From assembly GCA_049841135.1 (NCBI GenBank), contig JASGHK010000004.1:2852001-2916000 (forward strand): 64,000 nucleotides of DNA, given 5' to 3'. Positions 27,436-36,379 of the stretch are shown in pieces. The first letter of the stretch is position 1; the number at the start of each line of letters is the position of its first letter. Position numbers and translations under genes: made by a program. Below the pieces are notes generated by a model. It was given only the letters and a program-made list of their open reading frames with translations, was not told the DNA's origin and did not search any database. This DNA comes from JACRCT01 sp049841135. GTDB taxonomy: Bacteria > Myxococcota > Myxococcia > Myxococcales > UBA5297.

Positions 27436-28728
27436 CTACAGCGGGTTCTGCTCCATGAAGCTCAGCTGGTAGCGCCCTGGCACCGCGTTCTGGATGACCT
27501 GACACTGGCCGCCCTTGATCGCCACCGCCGTGTACGACTTGTCGGTGTAGTCCCAGTCGGTGCCTCGAACGAGCGGGCTGCCAGGGTCGGAGGTGGTGGA
27601 GTCGGTCAGGTAGACCTCGAGGGTGTCGGGGTCGGCTGGCGCCCGCTCGAGCGTAAAGAAGCAAGTGCCGATGGACGGGACGATCTTCTTGAGGATCTCC
27701 CCCAGATCCGTGGTGCTCATCGCGTAGTAGAAGCGGGTGTCGCCACCCTGCGGCAGCCCGCCTTCCACCGCCGCTTGGTCCAGCACCGCCCGGTCCAGCG
27801 CATCGCTCGCACCCGGGCTCTGGAAGACCCCAAGGCCGATGACGAGCGTGAGGATGTCCTTCGCGCGCAGGGTCTTGACGGCCGCCACCAGCGCCGCGTC
27901 GTCCAGGCAGTTGCGAGGATCGCCGCACATCGTGGAGGGGTCGCCGCCGTTGGTGCAGGCCGTGCACGCGGAGACCGATGCATTGCAGTTGGGCGCTCCA
28001 TCGGTGATCAGGACCACGAACTGCAACGTGTCCGGCTCCCTCTTGGTGAACGCTGCGTCGGTAGCGACGTTCATCAGGGTCAACGAGGTTGGCGTCCCGC
28101 CGCCTGGTACAGCAGAGTCCAGCTGTCTGCGAAGCTCCGCCTTCGAAGCGCCAGCCGTCTCCGGGACCGGGACGACGACCGTGCCTGCCTCGCACGCATC
28201 GGCCCTACCTGCATTGGAGAAGAGCGCCAGCCCGATTCGCGCCTGCGCCCCGGCTTCGTCGAGGAAGCCGCCAGGCCCCAGCAGGAGCTCCTTCAAGTCG
28301 TTCCACCTGCAGCTTCCGGTGGGGTCGTAGCCACTCCCCGAGGAGTCCTGGGCACACCCCCACCCGCTGTCCGTCGAGAGCGTCTTCATCGACCCCGACC
28401 GGTCCAGCACCAGCATGACCTTCGACGGGCGCCCCGCGCCCACCATGACGCCACAGCGCCCCACCGGCGTGCACACCTGATCCTCCCGGCAGGTCTTGCC
28501 GTTGCAGACGCAGGCGCCGCAGGACGTTCCACACTCGTTCGGTCCGCACCGTCCCCCGCTACAGTCCGGGACGCAGGAGCAGTAGGCGCCCTTCGGGATG
28601 CAGACGCCCAAGCAGCACTCCCACCCTGTGGCGCAGGGACACGGGAGATCGGTGACCGGCAGGTTCTTCACGCAGGCGAGGCCGGCGGCGACGGCCAGCG
28701 GAACGGCGGTGGCGAGCAGGCGCTTCAC
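27436..28728 (-). CDS. vWA domain lipoprotein 2 with Cys-rich N-terminal domain
   Basis: Exported vWA lipoprotein of 430 residues, start GTG (GGGAGG upstream), lipobox AAGLAC. About 80 residues of Cys-rich, disulfide-knot-like sequence follow (CPCATGWECCLGVCIPKGAY, GTSCGACVCNGKTC). The vWA domain has MIDAS LDRSGSMKT, GGGTPT and VLITDGAPNCN. The C-terminal beta domain starts near SIGTCFFTLERAP. It shares with vWA lipoprotein 1 the unusual stretch GCAQDSSGSGYDP and the Cys loop ACTACTN, so the two are tandem paralogs. It begins 2 nt after the stop of the caspase-like gene, indicating co-transcription. A surface-exposed, metal-dependent adhesion or ligand-sensing role is inferred. Confidence 0.82.
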   Translation of the reverse strand: MKRLLATAVPLAVAAGLACVKNLPVTDLPCPCATGWECCLGVCIPKGAYCSCVPDCSGGRCGPNECGTSCGACVCNGKTCREDQVCTPVGRCGVMVGAGRPSKVMLVLDRSGSMKTLSTDSGWGCAQDSSGSGYDPTGSCRWNDLKELLLGPGGFLDEAGAQARIGLALFSNAGRADACEAGTVVVPVPETAGASKAELRRQLDSAVPGGGTPTSLTLMNVATDAAFTKREPDTLQFVVLITDGAPNCNASVSACTACTNGGDPSTMCGDPRNCLDDAALVAAVKTLRAKDILTLVIGLGVFQSPGASDALDRAVLDQAAVEGGLPQGGDTRFYYAMSTTDLGEILKKIVPSIGTCFFTLERAPADPDTLEVYLTDSTTSDPGSPLVRGTDWDYTDKSYTAVAIKGGQCQVIQNAVPGRYQLSFMEQNPL

Positions 28729-28730
28729 GC

Positions 28731-30266
28731 TCAGAACCTCCCCGAGAGACTGGCGTACCCGCCCTGGGTCGTCGGCGCGAGCACGATGCGCGGCCCGTTA
28801 TCCTCGGGCAGCAGCAGCAGCGCCGTCCCTGCCGCCGCAGCGGCGATGCCGATGGCCAGCACGGAGACGGCGGTGACGTTCCCTTGCTCGATGCGCTGGT
28901 TGCGCCGCACGACCTCGGCCTGCGAGCGGTCATTCACGGAGCCATCGCGGATCTGCTGCGTGGCGACGAAGGTCCAGATGCCGCCCACGATGCCCGCCGC
29001 CCCGACGACGTAGGCCGGGATGGCGGCGATCTTCCTGGCCGACAGCAGAGGCGGCGCCTCCAGCGCCAACCCCACGCCGGCAGGCGGCAGGCTGAACTCG
29101 GCCACCACGGCCCGGTCGAACGGCAGCTCGAAGAGACGCTGGAACGAGTCGTGAGCCGCGCCTCGTCCGTGGACCCGCGGCTCAGCCGCCTCGATGCTGG
29201 AGAGCGCCACCACCTCCTCCGCGCCGCCGATGGCGAACTCCTTCTCGTCCGAGAGCCGCCGCAGGTAGAGCGCCCCCGCCGACAGCGGCCGCACCAGCTT
29301 GAGCGCCTGGCCCTGCGCGTTGTGGAAGTCGGCCAGCCGCACGCCGCGCTGGTCCTCCAGCAGGTAGCGCGCCGCGTGGCTTCCGTCGATCTCCAGGCGC
29401 CGCTGGAGCCCGTGCCGCAGGTCCGCCAGCTCGTCGGAGCCCTGCGGCGCCTTGGCCCAGACGTCCGGCCGGAACCGCTCGTTGGGGATGGAGGCGTTGG
29501 CCCGCTGCACGAAGGCGGCGATCTCGCGGTAGCCGACGACACCGTCGCCGTCAGCGTCCGCGGCGCCGTACAGCCCGGAGCGCACCTCGTGGCTGAAGAC
29601 GCCGCCCTGGAAGCCCTCCCACTCGTGGCTCTCGCGCGCCGAGGAGGTCGAGAGCAACAGCCCCACCCGCTCGTCCTGGGACAGCGCGATGGATCGGCTG
29701 AAACCCGGCTCGATCTCCCGGCGCTGCCCGCCCGGCCCGCGCCCATAGGCCAGCAGGTACGAGTAGCAGGCGTCGACGATGAGGTGGATGCGCGTCGCCG
29801 GCACCTTCTCGAGCAGCGCCGCCGACAGCTGCTTGCCGGTCAGCCGCGCGTCTTCCAGGCACAGGTAGGCCTTGCCGTCGTTGACGTTGCCGTGGCCGGC
29901 GTAGACGAAGAACACCTCCGTGCGCAGCCCCTGCCCCTTGGCCTTCTCCACGTCGGCCGCGAGGTCCGCCACCGCCTTCTCGAACTCGCTCAGGCGCGGC
30001 AGGGCCGCCTCGGCCAGGGCCTGCGGGTGGACCCGCGCAGTGTTCTCGTCGAGGCGCGCCAGGAGGTAGGTTCGGGCCCCCAGCGCCCGGAACAGGTCGA
30101 GGTTGCGGGCCGCATCGTCGTCCGCGTAGCGCAGCACCGGCAGCTCGGGGTCGACCGACTGGTTCACGCCCAGGATCAGCGCGAAGGTCGCCTTGCCCTC
30201 CCCCTCGGCCGCCGCCACCGGAGAGGCGACCGCGAGCAGCAGCACCGCGACCGGCAGGTGCCTCAT
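28731..30266 (-). CDS. Periplasmic caspase-like (peptidase C14) protein with EF-hand and C-terminal membrane helices
   Basis: The product is 511 residues. A signal peptide (LPVAVLLLAVASPVAAA) is followed by a caspase/metacaspase-type domain: FALILGVN, the catalytic His in FFVYAGHGN (about 126) and the catalytic Cys in LIVDACYSYLL (about 166). A calcium-loop EF-hand, DADGDGVVGYRE, lies near 233-245 inside the domain. The middle part is beta-rich. Two hydrophobic helices near the C-terminus (IPAYVVGAAGIVGGIWTFVA, VLAIGIAAAAAGTALLLL) could anchor the protein. Both catalytic residues are present, so calcium-regulated proteolysis in the periplasm is plausible but untested. Its start overlaps the anti-sigma stop by 4 nt. 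Confidence 0.85.
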   Translation of the reverse strand: MRHLPVAVLLLAVASPVAAAEGEGKATFALILGVNQSVDPELPVLRYADDDAARNLDLFRALGARTYLLARLDENTARVHPQALAEAALPRLSEFEKAVADLAADVEKAKGQGLRTEVFFVYAGHGNVNDGKAYLCLEDARLTGKQLSAALLEKVPATRIHLIVDACYSYLLAYGRGPGGQRREIEPGFSRSIALSQDERVGLLLSTSSARESHEWEGFQGGVFSHEVRSGLYGAADADGDGVVGYREIAAFVQRANASIPNERFRPDVWAKAPQGSDELADLRHGLQRRLEIDGSHAARYLLEDQRGVRLADFHNAQGQALKLVRPLSAGALYLRRLSDEKEFAIGGAEEVVALSSIEAAEPRVHGRGAAHDSFQRLFELPFDRAVVAEFSLPPAGVGLALEAPPLLSARKIAAIPAYVVGAAGIVGGIWTFVATQQIRDGSVNDRSQAEVVRRNQRIEQGNVTAVSVLAIGIAAAAAGTALLLLPEDNGPRIVLAPTTQGGYASLSGRF

Positions 30267-31036
30267 CGCCCGCCTCCGTGAACGACCGAGAGCGTGGTCG
30301 ACTTCTCGTGAGCGCCCGGCGAGACCGGCTCCCCCTCCTTGAGCCGCCGCTCTACTTCCTGGACCTTCACCACCTCGTCGGTGAAGACCGCGCGGAGCGT
30401 CAGCCGCTCGCCCTCGAAGCGGTGCCGGACCGCCTCGTGGAGCTCGCGCGGGACCTCCGTCCGCTCGATGGCGACGGACTCGGGGTCCTGTGCCGGGTCC
30501 TGCCAGGCCGGGAAGAACCAGTAGATCTGGCCGCGCTCGTCCGTCGCGAACACCAGCAACCGCGAGCGCCCGATCCGGTTCTCGTAGGCGAACGCCAGCT
30601 CGCTCTCGTCGGCGATTCGCCCGGCCACCGGCTCGGCCTTTCCCGCCACCACCTGGAACACCTGGAGCTCGACCGGAGGCGCCGCCACCGGCCCGCTGCC
30701 GCGCGCGGTGAAGCCGTCCTCCATCGTCGTCGTCGCCAGGCGCGGAGCCAGCACCGCCAGCAGCGCCGCGGTGGCCCCCGCCAGGACCAGCGCGCCGCCC
30801 GCCCACCAATTCGGCCTGGGCAGGGACACGCCGAGCCCCTTCGCCAGCCGCTCCTTGGCGCCCAGCGATCTGGGGTCGAGCTTCGCCAGCAGGAGATGCC
30901 GCCCGTAGTAGGCGTGGCAGTCTGCGCAGGTGCCCAGATGCTCGCGCATCGACCGCTCGGCCGCCGGACCGATGGTCCCCGCGAAGTGGCGATCGATCTC
31001 CTCGCGCACCGCGCACGCCGTCTTCTCCGGGGTCAT
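30263..31036 (-). CDS. Membrane anti-sigma factor with zinc-binding N-terminus and DUF4384-like periplasmic domain
   Basis: The product is 257 residues. The N-terminal cytoplasmic part has a ZAS-type motif HLGTCADC (His-x3-Cys-x2-Cys) that should bind the upstream ECF sigma factor. One membrane helix follows about residues 95-115 (WAGGALVLAGATAALLAVLA). The periplasmic half (VELQVFQVVAGKAEPVAG, FAYENRIGRSRLLVFATD, GQIYWFFPAWQ) resembles DUF4384 domains often found beside caspase-like proteins. The start overlaps the sigma stop by 4 nt and the stop overlaps the caspase start by 4 nt. Release of sigma by envelope stress or by cleavage is inferred; the neighbouring protease is an obvious candidate. 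Confidence 0.82.
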   Translation of the reverse strand: MTPEKTACAVREEIDRHFAGTIGPAAERSMREHLGTCADCHAYYGRHLLLAKLDPRSLGAKERLAKGLGVSLPRPNWWAGGALVLAGATAALLAVLAPRLATTTMEDGFTARGSGPVAAPPVELQVFQVVAGKAEPVAGRIADESELAFAYENRIGRSRLLVFATDERGQIYWFFPAWQDPAQDPESVAIERTEVPRELHEAVRHRFEGERLTLRAVFTDEVVKVQEVERRLKEGEPVSPGAHEKSTTLSVVHGGGR

Positions 31037-31602
31037 GGGGCACCCCCTCTCAGCAAGAACTTCCGGAGCAGCGACCGGATTCGCAGCTCCTGGTAGGCGA
31101 GCGTGGTCCGCGCCATCCCCAGCTGCTTTGCCGCGTCGCGCTGGTCGCGCTGCTCGATGAACCGCGCCTGGAACACTCGGGCCCACTTGGCGGGGAGCAC
31201 CTCGGCCCGGAACCGGTCGACGAGCATCCGCGCCTCGGCCGCGTCCGCCCCGCCGTCGGCCGCCTGGGGCTCGGGGATCTCACCGGCCTCGTCCAGCGGA
31301 ACCCCGCGGTGCCGCTGCTGTGCCCGGAGATGATCCGTCGCCAGGTTCCGGGCCACCGTCGCCAGCCACGCGCCCAGGCTCCCGCCGCGGAACGACTGCC
31401 GGAACCGGGGATCGGAGACGACCCGGTAGAAGACCTCGTGCACCACCGTCTCGCGGTCCGCCCCGCGCAGGAGCCGCCCGACCGCGCCGTCCACCACCTC
31501 GAAGTGCTCGCGGTAACAGGCCTCCAGCGCGCAGGCCTCGCCAGCGTGGAAGCTCTCCAGCCAGCGGTCCGCCAGAGCCGGAATCTGCAGGGCGTCGCTC
31601 AT
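31033..31602 (-). CDS. ECF-type RNA polymerase sigma factor
   Basis: The product is 189 residues with regions 2 and 4 of an extracytoplasmic-function sigma factor. Region 2 runs through ADRETVVHEVFYRVVSDPRF, GSLGAWLATVARNLATDHLR; region 4 ends with DAAKQLGMARTTLAYQELRI, a helix-turn-helix. The start at 31602 was chosen because the in-frame GTG at 31626 adds eight unconserved residues. Just upstream, TTCGTT-16 nt-TATCAT and a partial palindrome (GTACACATGGTGTAAC) could be the promoter; this is weak evidence. First gene of the minus-strand operon with anti-sigma, caspase-like and vWA genes. Confidence 0.85.
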   Translation of the reverse strand: MSDALQIPALADRWLESFHAGEACALEACYREHFEVVDGAVGRLLRGADRETVVHEVFYRVVSDPRFRQSFRGGSLGAWLATVARNLATDHLRAQQRHRGVPLDEAGEIPEPQAADGGADAAEARMLVDRFRAEVLPAKWARVFQARFIEQRDQRDAAKQLGMARTTLAYQELRIRSLLRKFLLRGGAP

Positions 31603-31641
31603 CGCGGCTCGATGATAGGCGTACACATGGTGTAACGAACA

Positions 31642-31672
31642 GCGGCCGCGAGTTGGACGAACTCGCGGCCGC
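31642..31672 (-). terminator. Perfect 13-bp hairpin, probable terminator of the LTXXQ-like gene
   Basis: GCGGCCGCGAGTT and AACTCGCGGCCGC pair exactly around GGACG. On the minus strand it lies downstream of the gene at 31728-32486 and is followed by TGTTCGTTAC. It insulates the sigma operon from the upstream gene. Confidence 0.65.
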
Positions 31673-31727
31673 CGAAGGCTTCAAGAGATTGGAAAGGCTT
31701 GGAAATCCGCCGCTCGCCCCCGCGATG

Positions 31728-32486
31728 CTACCGGCGATTTCCGCCACCGCCCGGACCGCGCCCGCTCCCCCGCTCCTCGGAGCGCATCGCCTCGTACTGG
31801 GTGAACTGCTCGGCGCTCAGGAGCGCCTTGACGCCGTTGTCGGTGGTCTGGCGGAGGCTGCGCATCTGCTCCCGGACCTGCTGGCCGGTGCCCATCCCGG
31901 GCTGGGGACCTGCGGCTCCAGCCTGGCGCCGCGCATCCCACAGCGCCTTGCGCTGCGCGGCCTCGTCATCCATCAGCTTGGTCAGGTCTTGCGCCTGGGT
32001 CGCCGTCAGCCGCGCCGCTTCGATGAACTTCTTGAGCCGGTCGGTCCGCTCCTGCTCCTGCTGAGCCTCGCGCTGCTGGGTCCGGTCGGCGAACATCTCG
32101 TCCTGGACGGCACGGACCACCTCCTTGAGGCGCTTTCGACCCTCCTCGGTTCCCAGGGGCTCGCCCGTGAGCAGCGAGTCGACGTCGGAGCGAAGCGCCT
32201 GGAGCTGCTTGGCCTGCTGGTCGGGCGACAGGGCCACGGCCGGGTCGCCTGGCCTCGCCACGCCTGCCCGCTCGAGGGTGTCGACGCGCTTCATCAGCCG
32301 CGACAGCTCGAACTCGAGGGAGTTGAGCCGGCCGTCGTCCTGTCCGCCAGGCTCGGCCCGGGCCGACTTGTCGGCGACGGGCGGCGGCGGCGGCGCCTCG
32401 GGCGCGGAGCCACTCCCCCGGGTCAACGAGACCCCCAACGCCAACGCCGACAGCGCGACCGCGACAATCCCCAGGACCTTTTCCAT
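31728..32486 (-). CDS. Membrane-anchored coiled-coil protein, LTXXQ/Spy-like, hypothetical
   Basis: The product is 252 residues. The N-terminal hydrophobic segment (VLGIVAVALSALALGVSL) is a signal anchor. A Pro-rich linker, then mostly charged helices follow: RLNSLEFELSRLMKRVDTLE is coiled-coil. The later part contains LTATQAQDLTKLMDDEAAQR and LLSAEQFTQYEAMR, which resemble the L-T-x-x-Q repeats of periplasmic Spy/CpxP-type chaperones. The C-terminus is Gly/Arg-rich. A periplasmic chaperone or stress role is inferred from that resemblance only. GGAGGTTTCAGCC before 32486 sets the start. Confidence 0.6.
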   Translation of the reverse strand: MEKVLGIVAVALSALALGVSLTRGSGSAPEAPPPPPVADKSARAEPGGQDDGRLNSLEFELSRLMKRVDTLERAGVARPGDPAVALSPDQQAKQLQALRSDVDSLLTGEPLGTEEGRKRLKEVVRAVQDEMFADRTQQREAQQEQERTDRLKKFIEAARLTATQAQDLTKLMDDEAAQRKALWDARRQAGAAGPQPGMGTGQQVREQMRSLRQTTDNGVKALLSAEQFTQYEAMRSEERGSGRGPGGGGNRR

Positions 32487-32552
32487 GGCTGAAACCTCCG
32501 AGGTCGGCATTCTACGGCGTAGACTCGGTCAGGCCGACCGGAGATTCAAACA

Positions 32553-33473
32553 GTGCGACCCCTCGTCCCCACCCTCGCTTCCCCCCGCCTCACCGTTCTC
32601 GCCGCCCTCGCCGCAGCCCTCCTCCCCACGAGAGCGGTCGCCCAGGACGCTGGCTCGCCGACCTGCGTCGTGCGAGTGGTCTCGCCGCCCGACGGCACGA
32701 CCAACTTGAAGAACGACCTCTCGCTCGAGTTCGACGTCTCCACGGCCTGTCCGGACCCGCTGCCTGCTCCGGTGCCGACCTTGCGCGACCCGAACGGCGC
32801 GATGATGAGCCTGGACTTCACCCGCTCCGGGACCAAGCTCACGGCCCGGCCCCTGGGCTACCTCGTCGACGGCCTCTACGAGGTCGATCCCCAGAGCCGT
32901 ACCGCGGAGTGCACCTCGAACCCGGCCCGCGTCACCACCTTCCGCGTCGGCCCCGGGCCCGACGTGCGGAAGGTCGTCTTCACGCCGCAGGACAAGTACA
33001 CGAGCGGCTCCGAGCTCGACTCGCTGGAGATATTCCTCTCCGAGCCGCTCAAGTCCGGGACCGAGAAGGACATCCCGAAGTACGTCACCGTCTCGGGCAT
33101 CGAGCCCATGGACATCTGGTACATGCCGGACACGGCGTCGATCGTCTGGAGCTGGAAGAACGCCACCAACGGCGTCGCGCCGACGACGACCGAGAAGGTG
33201 ACCATCCGCGTGAAGACGGGCCTGACCTTTGCGGGAGGAAAGGCGCTGGGCTCCGACATCGAGATCTCGGTGCGGCCCAAGGACTTCCTCCTCCACGGCT
33301 GGTGGCCGGGAGCCAAGGCCTGCTCCGCGCCGGTCGATCCTGACCCGGGCGACCCCACGGATCCTCAGACGCTTCGCTGCGGCGCTGGGACCGGCAACGC
33401 GCCGCTGGGGTTGGCTGCGTTCCTGCTCGCGCCGCTGCTGGCGCGGCTGGCACTGCGCCGCGGACGCGGGTGA
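32553..33473 (+). CDS. Secreted protein with MYXO-CTERM-like sorting tail
   Basis: Not recognised in its main part. GTG start after GGAG; 306 residues. A signal peptide (LTVLAALAAALLPTRAVA) precedes beta-sandwich-like Ig/Big-type domains (CVVRVVSPPDGTTNLKNDLS, VRKVVFTPQDKYTSGSELDS, VTVSGIEPMD). The C-terminal tail is a short Cys/Gly motif, then a hydrophobic helix and an Arg-rich end: RCGAGTGNAPLG, FLLAPLLARLAL, RRGRG. This layout matches the MYXO-CTERM type of sorting signal seen in myxobacteria, although the Gly-Cys motif is not the strictest form. It would leave the protein anchored in the envelope or on the surface. Confidence 0.65.
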   Translation: MRPLVPTLASPRLTVLAALAAALLPTRAVAQDAGSPTCVVRVVSPPDGTTNLKNDLSLEFDVSTACPDPLPAPVPTLRDPNGAMMSLDFTRSGTKLTARPLGYLVDGLYEVDPQSRTAECTSNPARVTTFRVGPGPDVRKVVFTPQDKYTSGSELDSLEIFLSEPLKSGTEKDIPKYVTVSGIEPMDIWYMPDTASIVWSWKNATNGVAPTTTEKVTIRVKTGLTFAGGKALGSDIEISVRPKDFLLHGWWPGAKACSAPVDPDPGDPTDPQTLRCGAGTGNAPLGLAAFLLAPLLARLALRRGRG

Positions 33474-33515
33474 ACCCGCGATAGCATGGCTCCCTCTTCA
33501 CCGGAGGGAGCCGCC

Positions 33516-34966
33516 GTGACCGAGACGTTCAAGAACTACGTCGCTGGGCAGTGGGTGGAGTGCCGCTCGAAGAAGACCTTCGAGAACCGCAACCCGGCCA
33601 ACACCGACGAGCTCGTGGGCCGCTTCCAGGCCTCCGACGCCGCGGACGTGCACGCCGCCTGCGACGCCGCCGAGCGTGCCTTCCCCCAGTGGTCGACGCT
33701 GCCCGCGCCCAAGCGCGGCGAGCTCCTCTTCAAGGCCGCCGACCTCCTCGAGCAGCGCCTGCCCAAGCTCGCCGAGGAGATGACGCGCGAGGAGGGCAAG
33801 ACGCTCCCCGAGGCCAAGGGCGAGGTGAAGCGCTCGGTCAACATCTTCCGGTACTACGCCGGCGAAGGCGCCCGGATGTTCAACCAGCAGATCCCGTCCG
33901 AGCGCGAGAACGTGATGGCCTACACGCTGCGCAAGCCGCTCGGCGTCTTCGGCCTGGTCACGCCCTGGAACTTCCCCAGCGCCATCCCCGCCTGGAAGCT
34001 CGCTCCCGCGCTCATCGCCGGCGACACCGTGGTCCTCAAGCCCGCATCGCACGCCCCGCTCTCCGCCTACCGGCTCGTCGAGGCGCTGCACGAGGCCGGC
34101 ATTCCGGCGGGCGTCGCCAACTTCGTCACCGGATCCGGCACCACGGCGGGCAACGCCCTCGCCGACCACCCCGCCGTCCGCGGCCTCTCCTTCACCGGCT
34201 CCTGCGAGGTCGGCAACAAGCTCTACGACAAGGTCGCGGCCAAGCGGCTGCGCGTCCAGCTGGAGATGGGCGGCAAGAACCCGACCGTCGTCCTCAAGGA
34301 CGCCGACGTGGACACCGCCGTGGAGATCCTGGTCAACGGCGCCTTCTTCTCGACCGGCCAGAAGTGCACCAGCTGCAGCCGGGCCATCATCGAGCAGCCC
34401 ATCTACGACAAGGTGATGGAGAAGCTCGTCGCGCGCACCCGGAAGCTGCGCGTCGGCAACGGACTCGAGCCCAACGTCGACGTCGGCCCGGCGGTGAGCG
34501 AGCACCAGCTCGAGACCGACCTCGAGTACGTGGAGATCGCCAAGAAGGAAGGAGCGGCTTCCTGTGCGGCGGCAAGCGCATCACCGGCGGCCTGTTCGAC
34601 AAGGGCTACTTCTTCGAGCCGACGGTCTTCGCCAACGTGAAGCCGGAGATGCGCATCGCCCAGGAGGAGGTCTTCGGCCCGGTGCTCGCGGTCCTGCAGG
34701 CCACCGACTTTCAGGACGCGATGCGGCTGGCCAACAAGGCCAAGTTCGGGCTCTCCGCGTCGGTCGTCAGCAAGGACCTGAGCCGGGTGCACGAGTTCAT
34801 CAACGGCATCGAGGCCGGGCTCATCGTCGTGAACCTGCCGACCGCTGGCATCGAGTACCAGCTGCCGTTCGGCGGGACCAAGGCCTCCAGCTTCGGCCTG
34901 CGCGAGCAGGGGCACACCGCGCTCGACTTCTACACGGAGACGCGCACGGTGTACCTGAGGTACTGA
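33516..34966 (+). CDS. Aldehyde dehydrogenase (2-oxoglutarate semialdehyde type); one-base deletion
   Basis: NAD(P)-dependent dehydrogenase, 483 residues when repaired. GTG start with GGAGGG upstream. Motifs: VTPWNFPSAIPAWKLAPALI, the Glu of QLEMGGKNPTVVL and the catalytic Cys of FFSTGQKCTSCSRA. The second half continues in another frame from GFLCGGKRI to PFGGTKASSFG and a canonical C-terminus. The switch is at GGAGCGGCTTC (about 34556); one added G (GCGGGC) gives KEGAGFLCGGK. The length 1451 nt leaves remainder 2, consistent with a single deletion. Resemblance to alpha-ketoglutaric semialdehyde dehydrogenases is by motif wording, so the substrate remains tentative. Confidence 0.85.
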
Positions 34967-34972
34967 GCCGTC

Positions 34973-35258
34973 ATGACGACCTCTCGGTCAGCAGCCGAAC
35001 GGAGGAGCGGAGAGACGGTGGTCCCTGCAGCAGTGATCCTGCTCCTGCCTCTCCTCTACATTCTGAGCATCGGCCCCGTCATAGGGGTGCTGACGCGCGC
35101 ACGGCAAGCGGGTCTGATTCGATTCCAGCTCGGCCTTTTTCCGAGCCACCCTGGTTGCCTACACGCCGTTGTTCACCCTCTCCAAACGGTCGAAATCCTT
35201 CGAGCAGTTTCTCGTTTGGTACCTCGGCCTCTGGGAGCCTAGCGGCCCGACACCTTGA
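34973..35258 (+). CDS. Small membrane protein, 94 aa; one-base frameshift
   Basis: Not recognised by name; similar short proteins appear in Planctomycetes, Verrucomicrobia and myxobacteria as far as I recall. The first frame encodes VVPAAVILLLPLLYILSIGP, a clear membrane helix. After GGCCTTTTTCC (about 35133) the sense passes to the next frame: RATLVAYTPLFTLSKRSKSF and EQFLVWYLGLWEP. Removing one T joins them. Length 286 nt has remainder 1. The gene starts 6 nt after the ALDH stop and overlaps the end of the convergent glycosyltransferase gene by 20 nt. Confidence 0.55.
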
Positions 35259-36379
35259 GCGCCGACGAGTACGCCTCGGCGAGCTTCGCGGCCCGCACCC
35301 TCGGCGCGAAGTCGGCCACGCGCTCTTGCGCCGAGCGGGCCATCGCCTTGCGGAGCTTGGGGTCCACCAGCTTTCGCAGCGCGTCGGCCACCGCCTCGTC
35401 GTTCGGCTTGACCACGAACCCGTCTTGGCCGTCGCGGACGATCTCCGCCATGGCGCCCGCATCGCCGGCGACGACTGGAACGCCGCAAGCCATGGCCTCG
35501 AGCACCGCGCGGCAGGTCCCGTCGTTGCCCTCGGCGAGCCAGAGGCTTGGCGTCCAGCGCGCTGTACGCGACCGCCAGGCCCTCGCCGGTCACATAGCCC
35601 GCGAACACCACCCGCCCATCGAGCCCCAGCCCCGTCGCCATCTGCCGGATGGCCGGTTCGTGCTCGCCGCGGCCGATGACCACGAGCTTGGCCTTGGGAG
35701 CCTCGAGCGCCACTCGGGCGAACGCCCGAAGCACCACGTCGTGCAGCCGCTCGGGCTTGATGCGCGAAACGATACCGAACGCCACCTCACCGGGCGCCAC
35801 GCCCCAGGCGTTGCGCAGGCTCTCGGCGTGCTGCGGATGCCAGCGGCGGACGTCCACGCGGCCGGGGACGATGTGGACCTTGGCGGGCGGCAGGCCGTGG
35901 GTCGCCCGGAGCCGCTGCTGGTACTGCTGGCAGGAGACGATCACCGCGTCGCAGGCCCGATAGCTCAAGCCGCGCAGGAACCCCGGGCGCAGCGAGTGCG
36001 CGGTCTCGGCGGTGCGCACCAGCGCGGGCCGCTCCGCGAGCCGCTGCATCGCCGCCCACGCCAGCGAGTGGTCGTGCGAGAAGCGGCAGTGGACGAGGTC
36101 GACGTTCCACATCCGCTGACGGAGCTTGGCGATGTCCCGGGCGATCTCGACGGGCGTCGACTTGCGGCAGAGCGTGACGTCCTCGAGCACCTCGTAGCCC
36201 CCCTCCTTGGCGGCTTGGAGGTAGTTGCCGGGCCGCTTGGTGTCGAGCCCGAAGATGACCGTGTGCCCGGCGGTCTTCAGGGCCTTGGCATCGTCGAGGC
36301 AGAGGCTCGCCGGTCCGGTGACCGACGAGGTGGACAGGAGCATGAGGACGCGCACGGTGGGATCTTGGCCCGCGAGCAC
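35239..36379 (-). CDS. Family 4 glycosyltransferase; one-base frameshift
   Basis: GT-B fold transferase predicted to add a sugar to LPS core or O-antigen; 379 residues when repaired. The N-terminal part begins RVLMLLSTSSVTGPA. The C-terminal nucleotide-sugar site covers GIVSRIKPERLHDVVLRAFA, then VVIGRGEHEPA and the EX7E-type block AVLEAMACGVPVVAGDAGAM. The frame breaks between SALDA and SLWLAEGNDGTCR, where GCCAAGCCTC (about 35547) should be GCCAGCCTC. Length 1141 nt has remainder 1. The GTG start directly follows the TAG of the upstream family 2 gene, indicating coupling. Confidence 0.82.
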
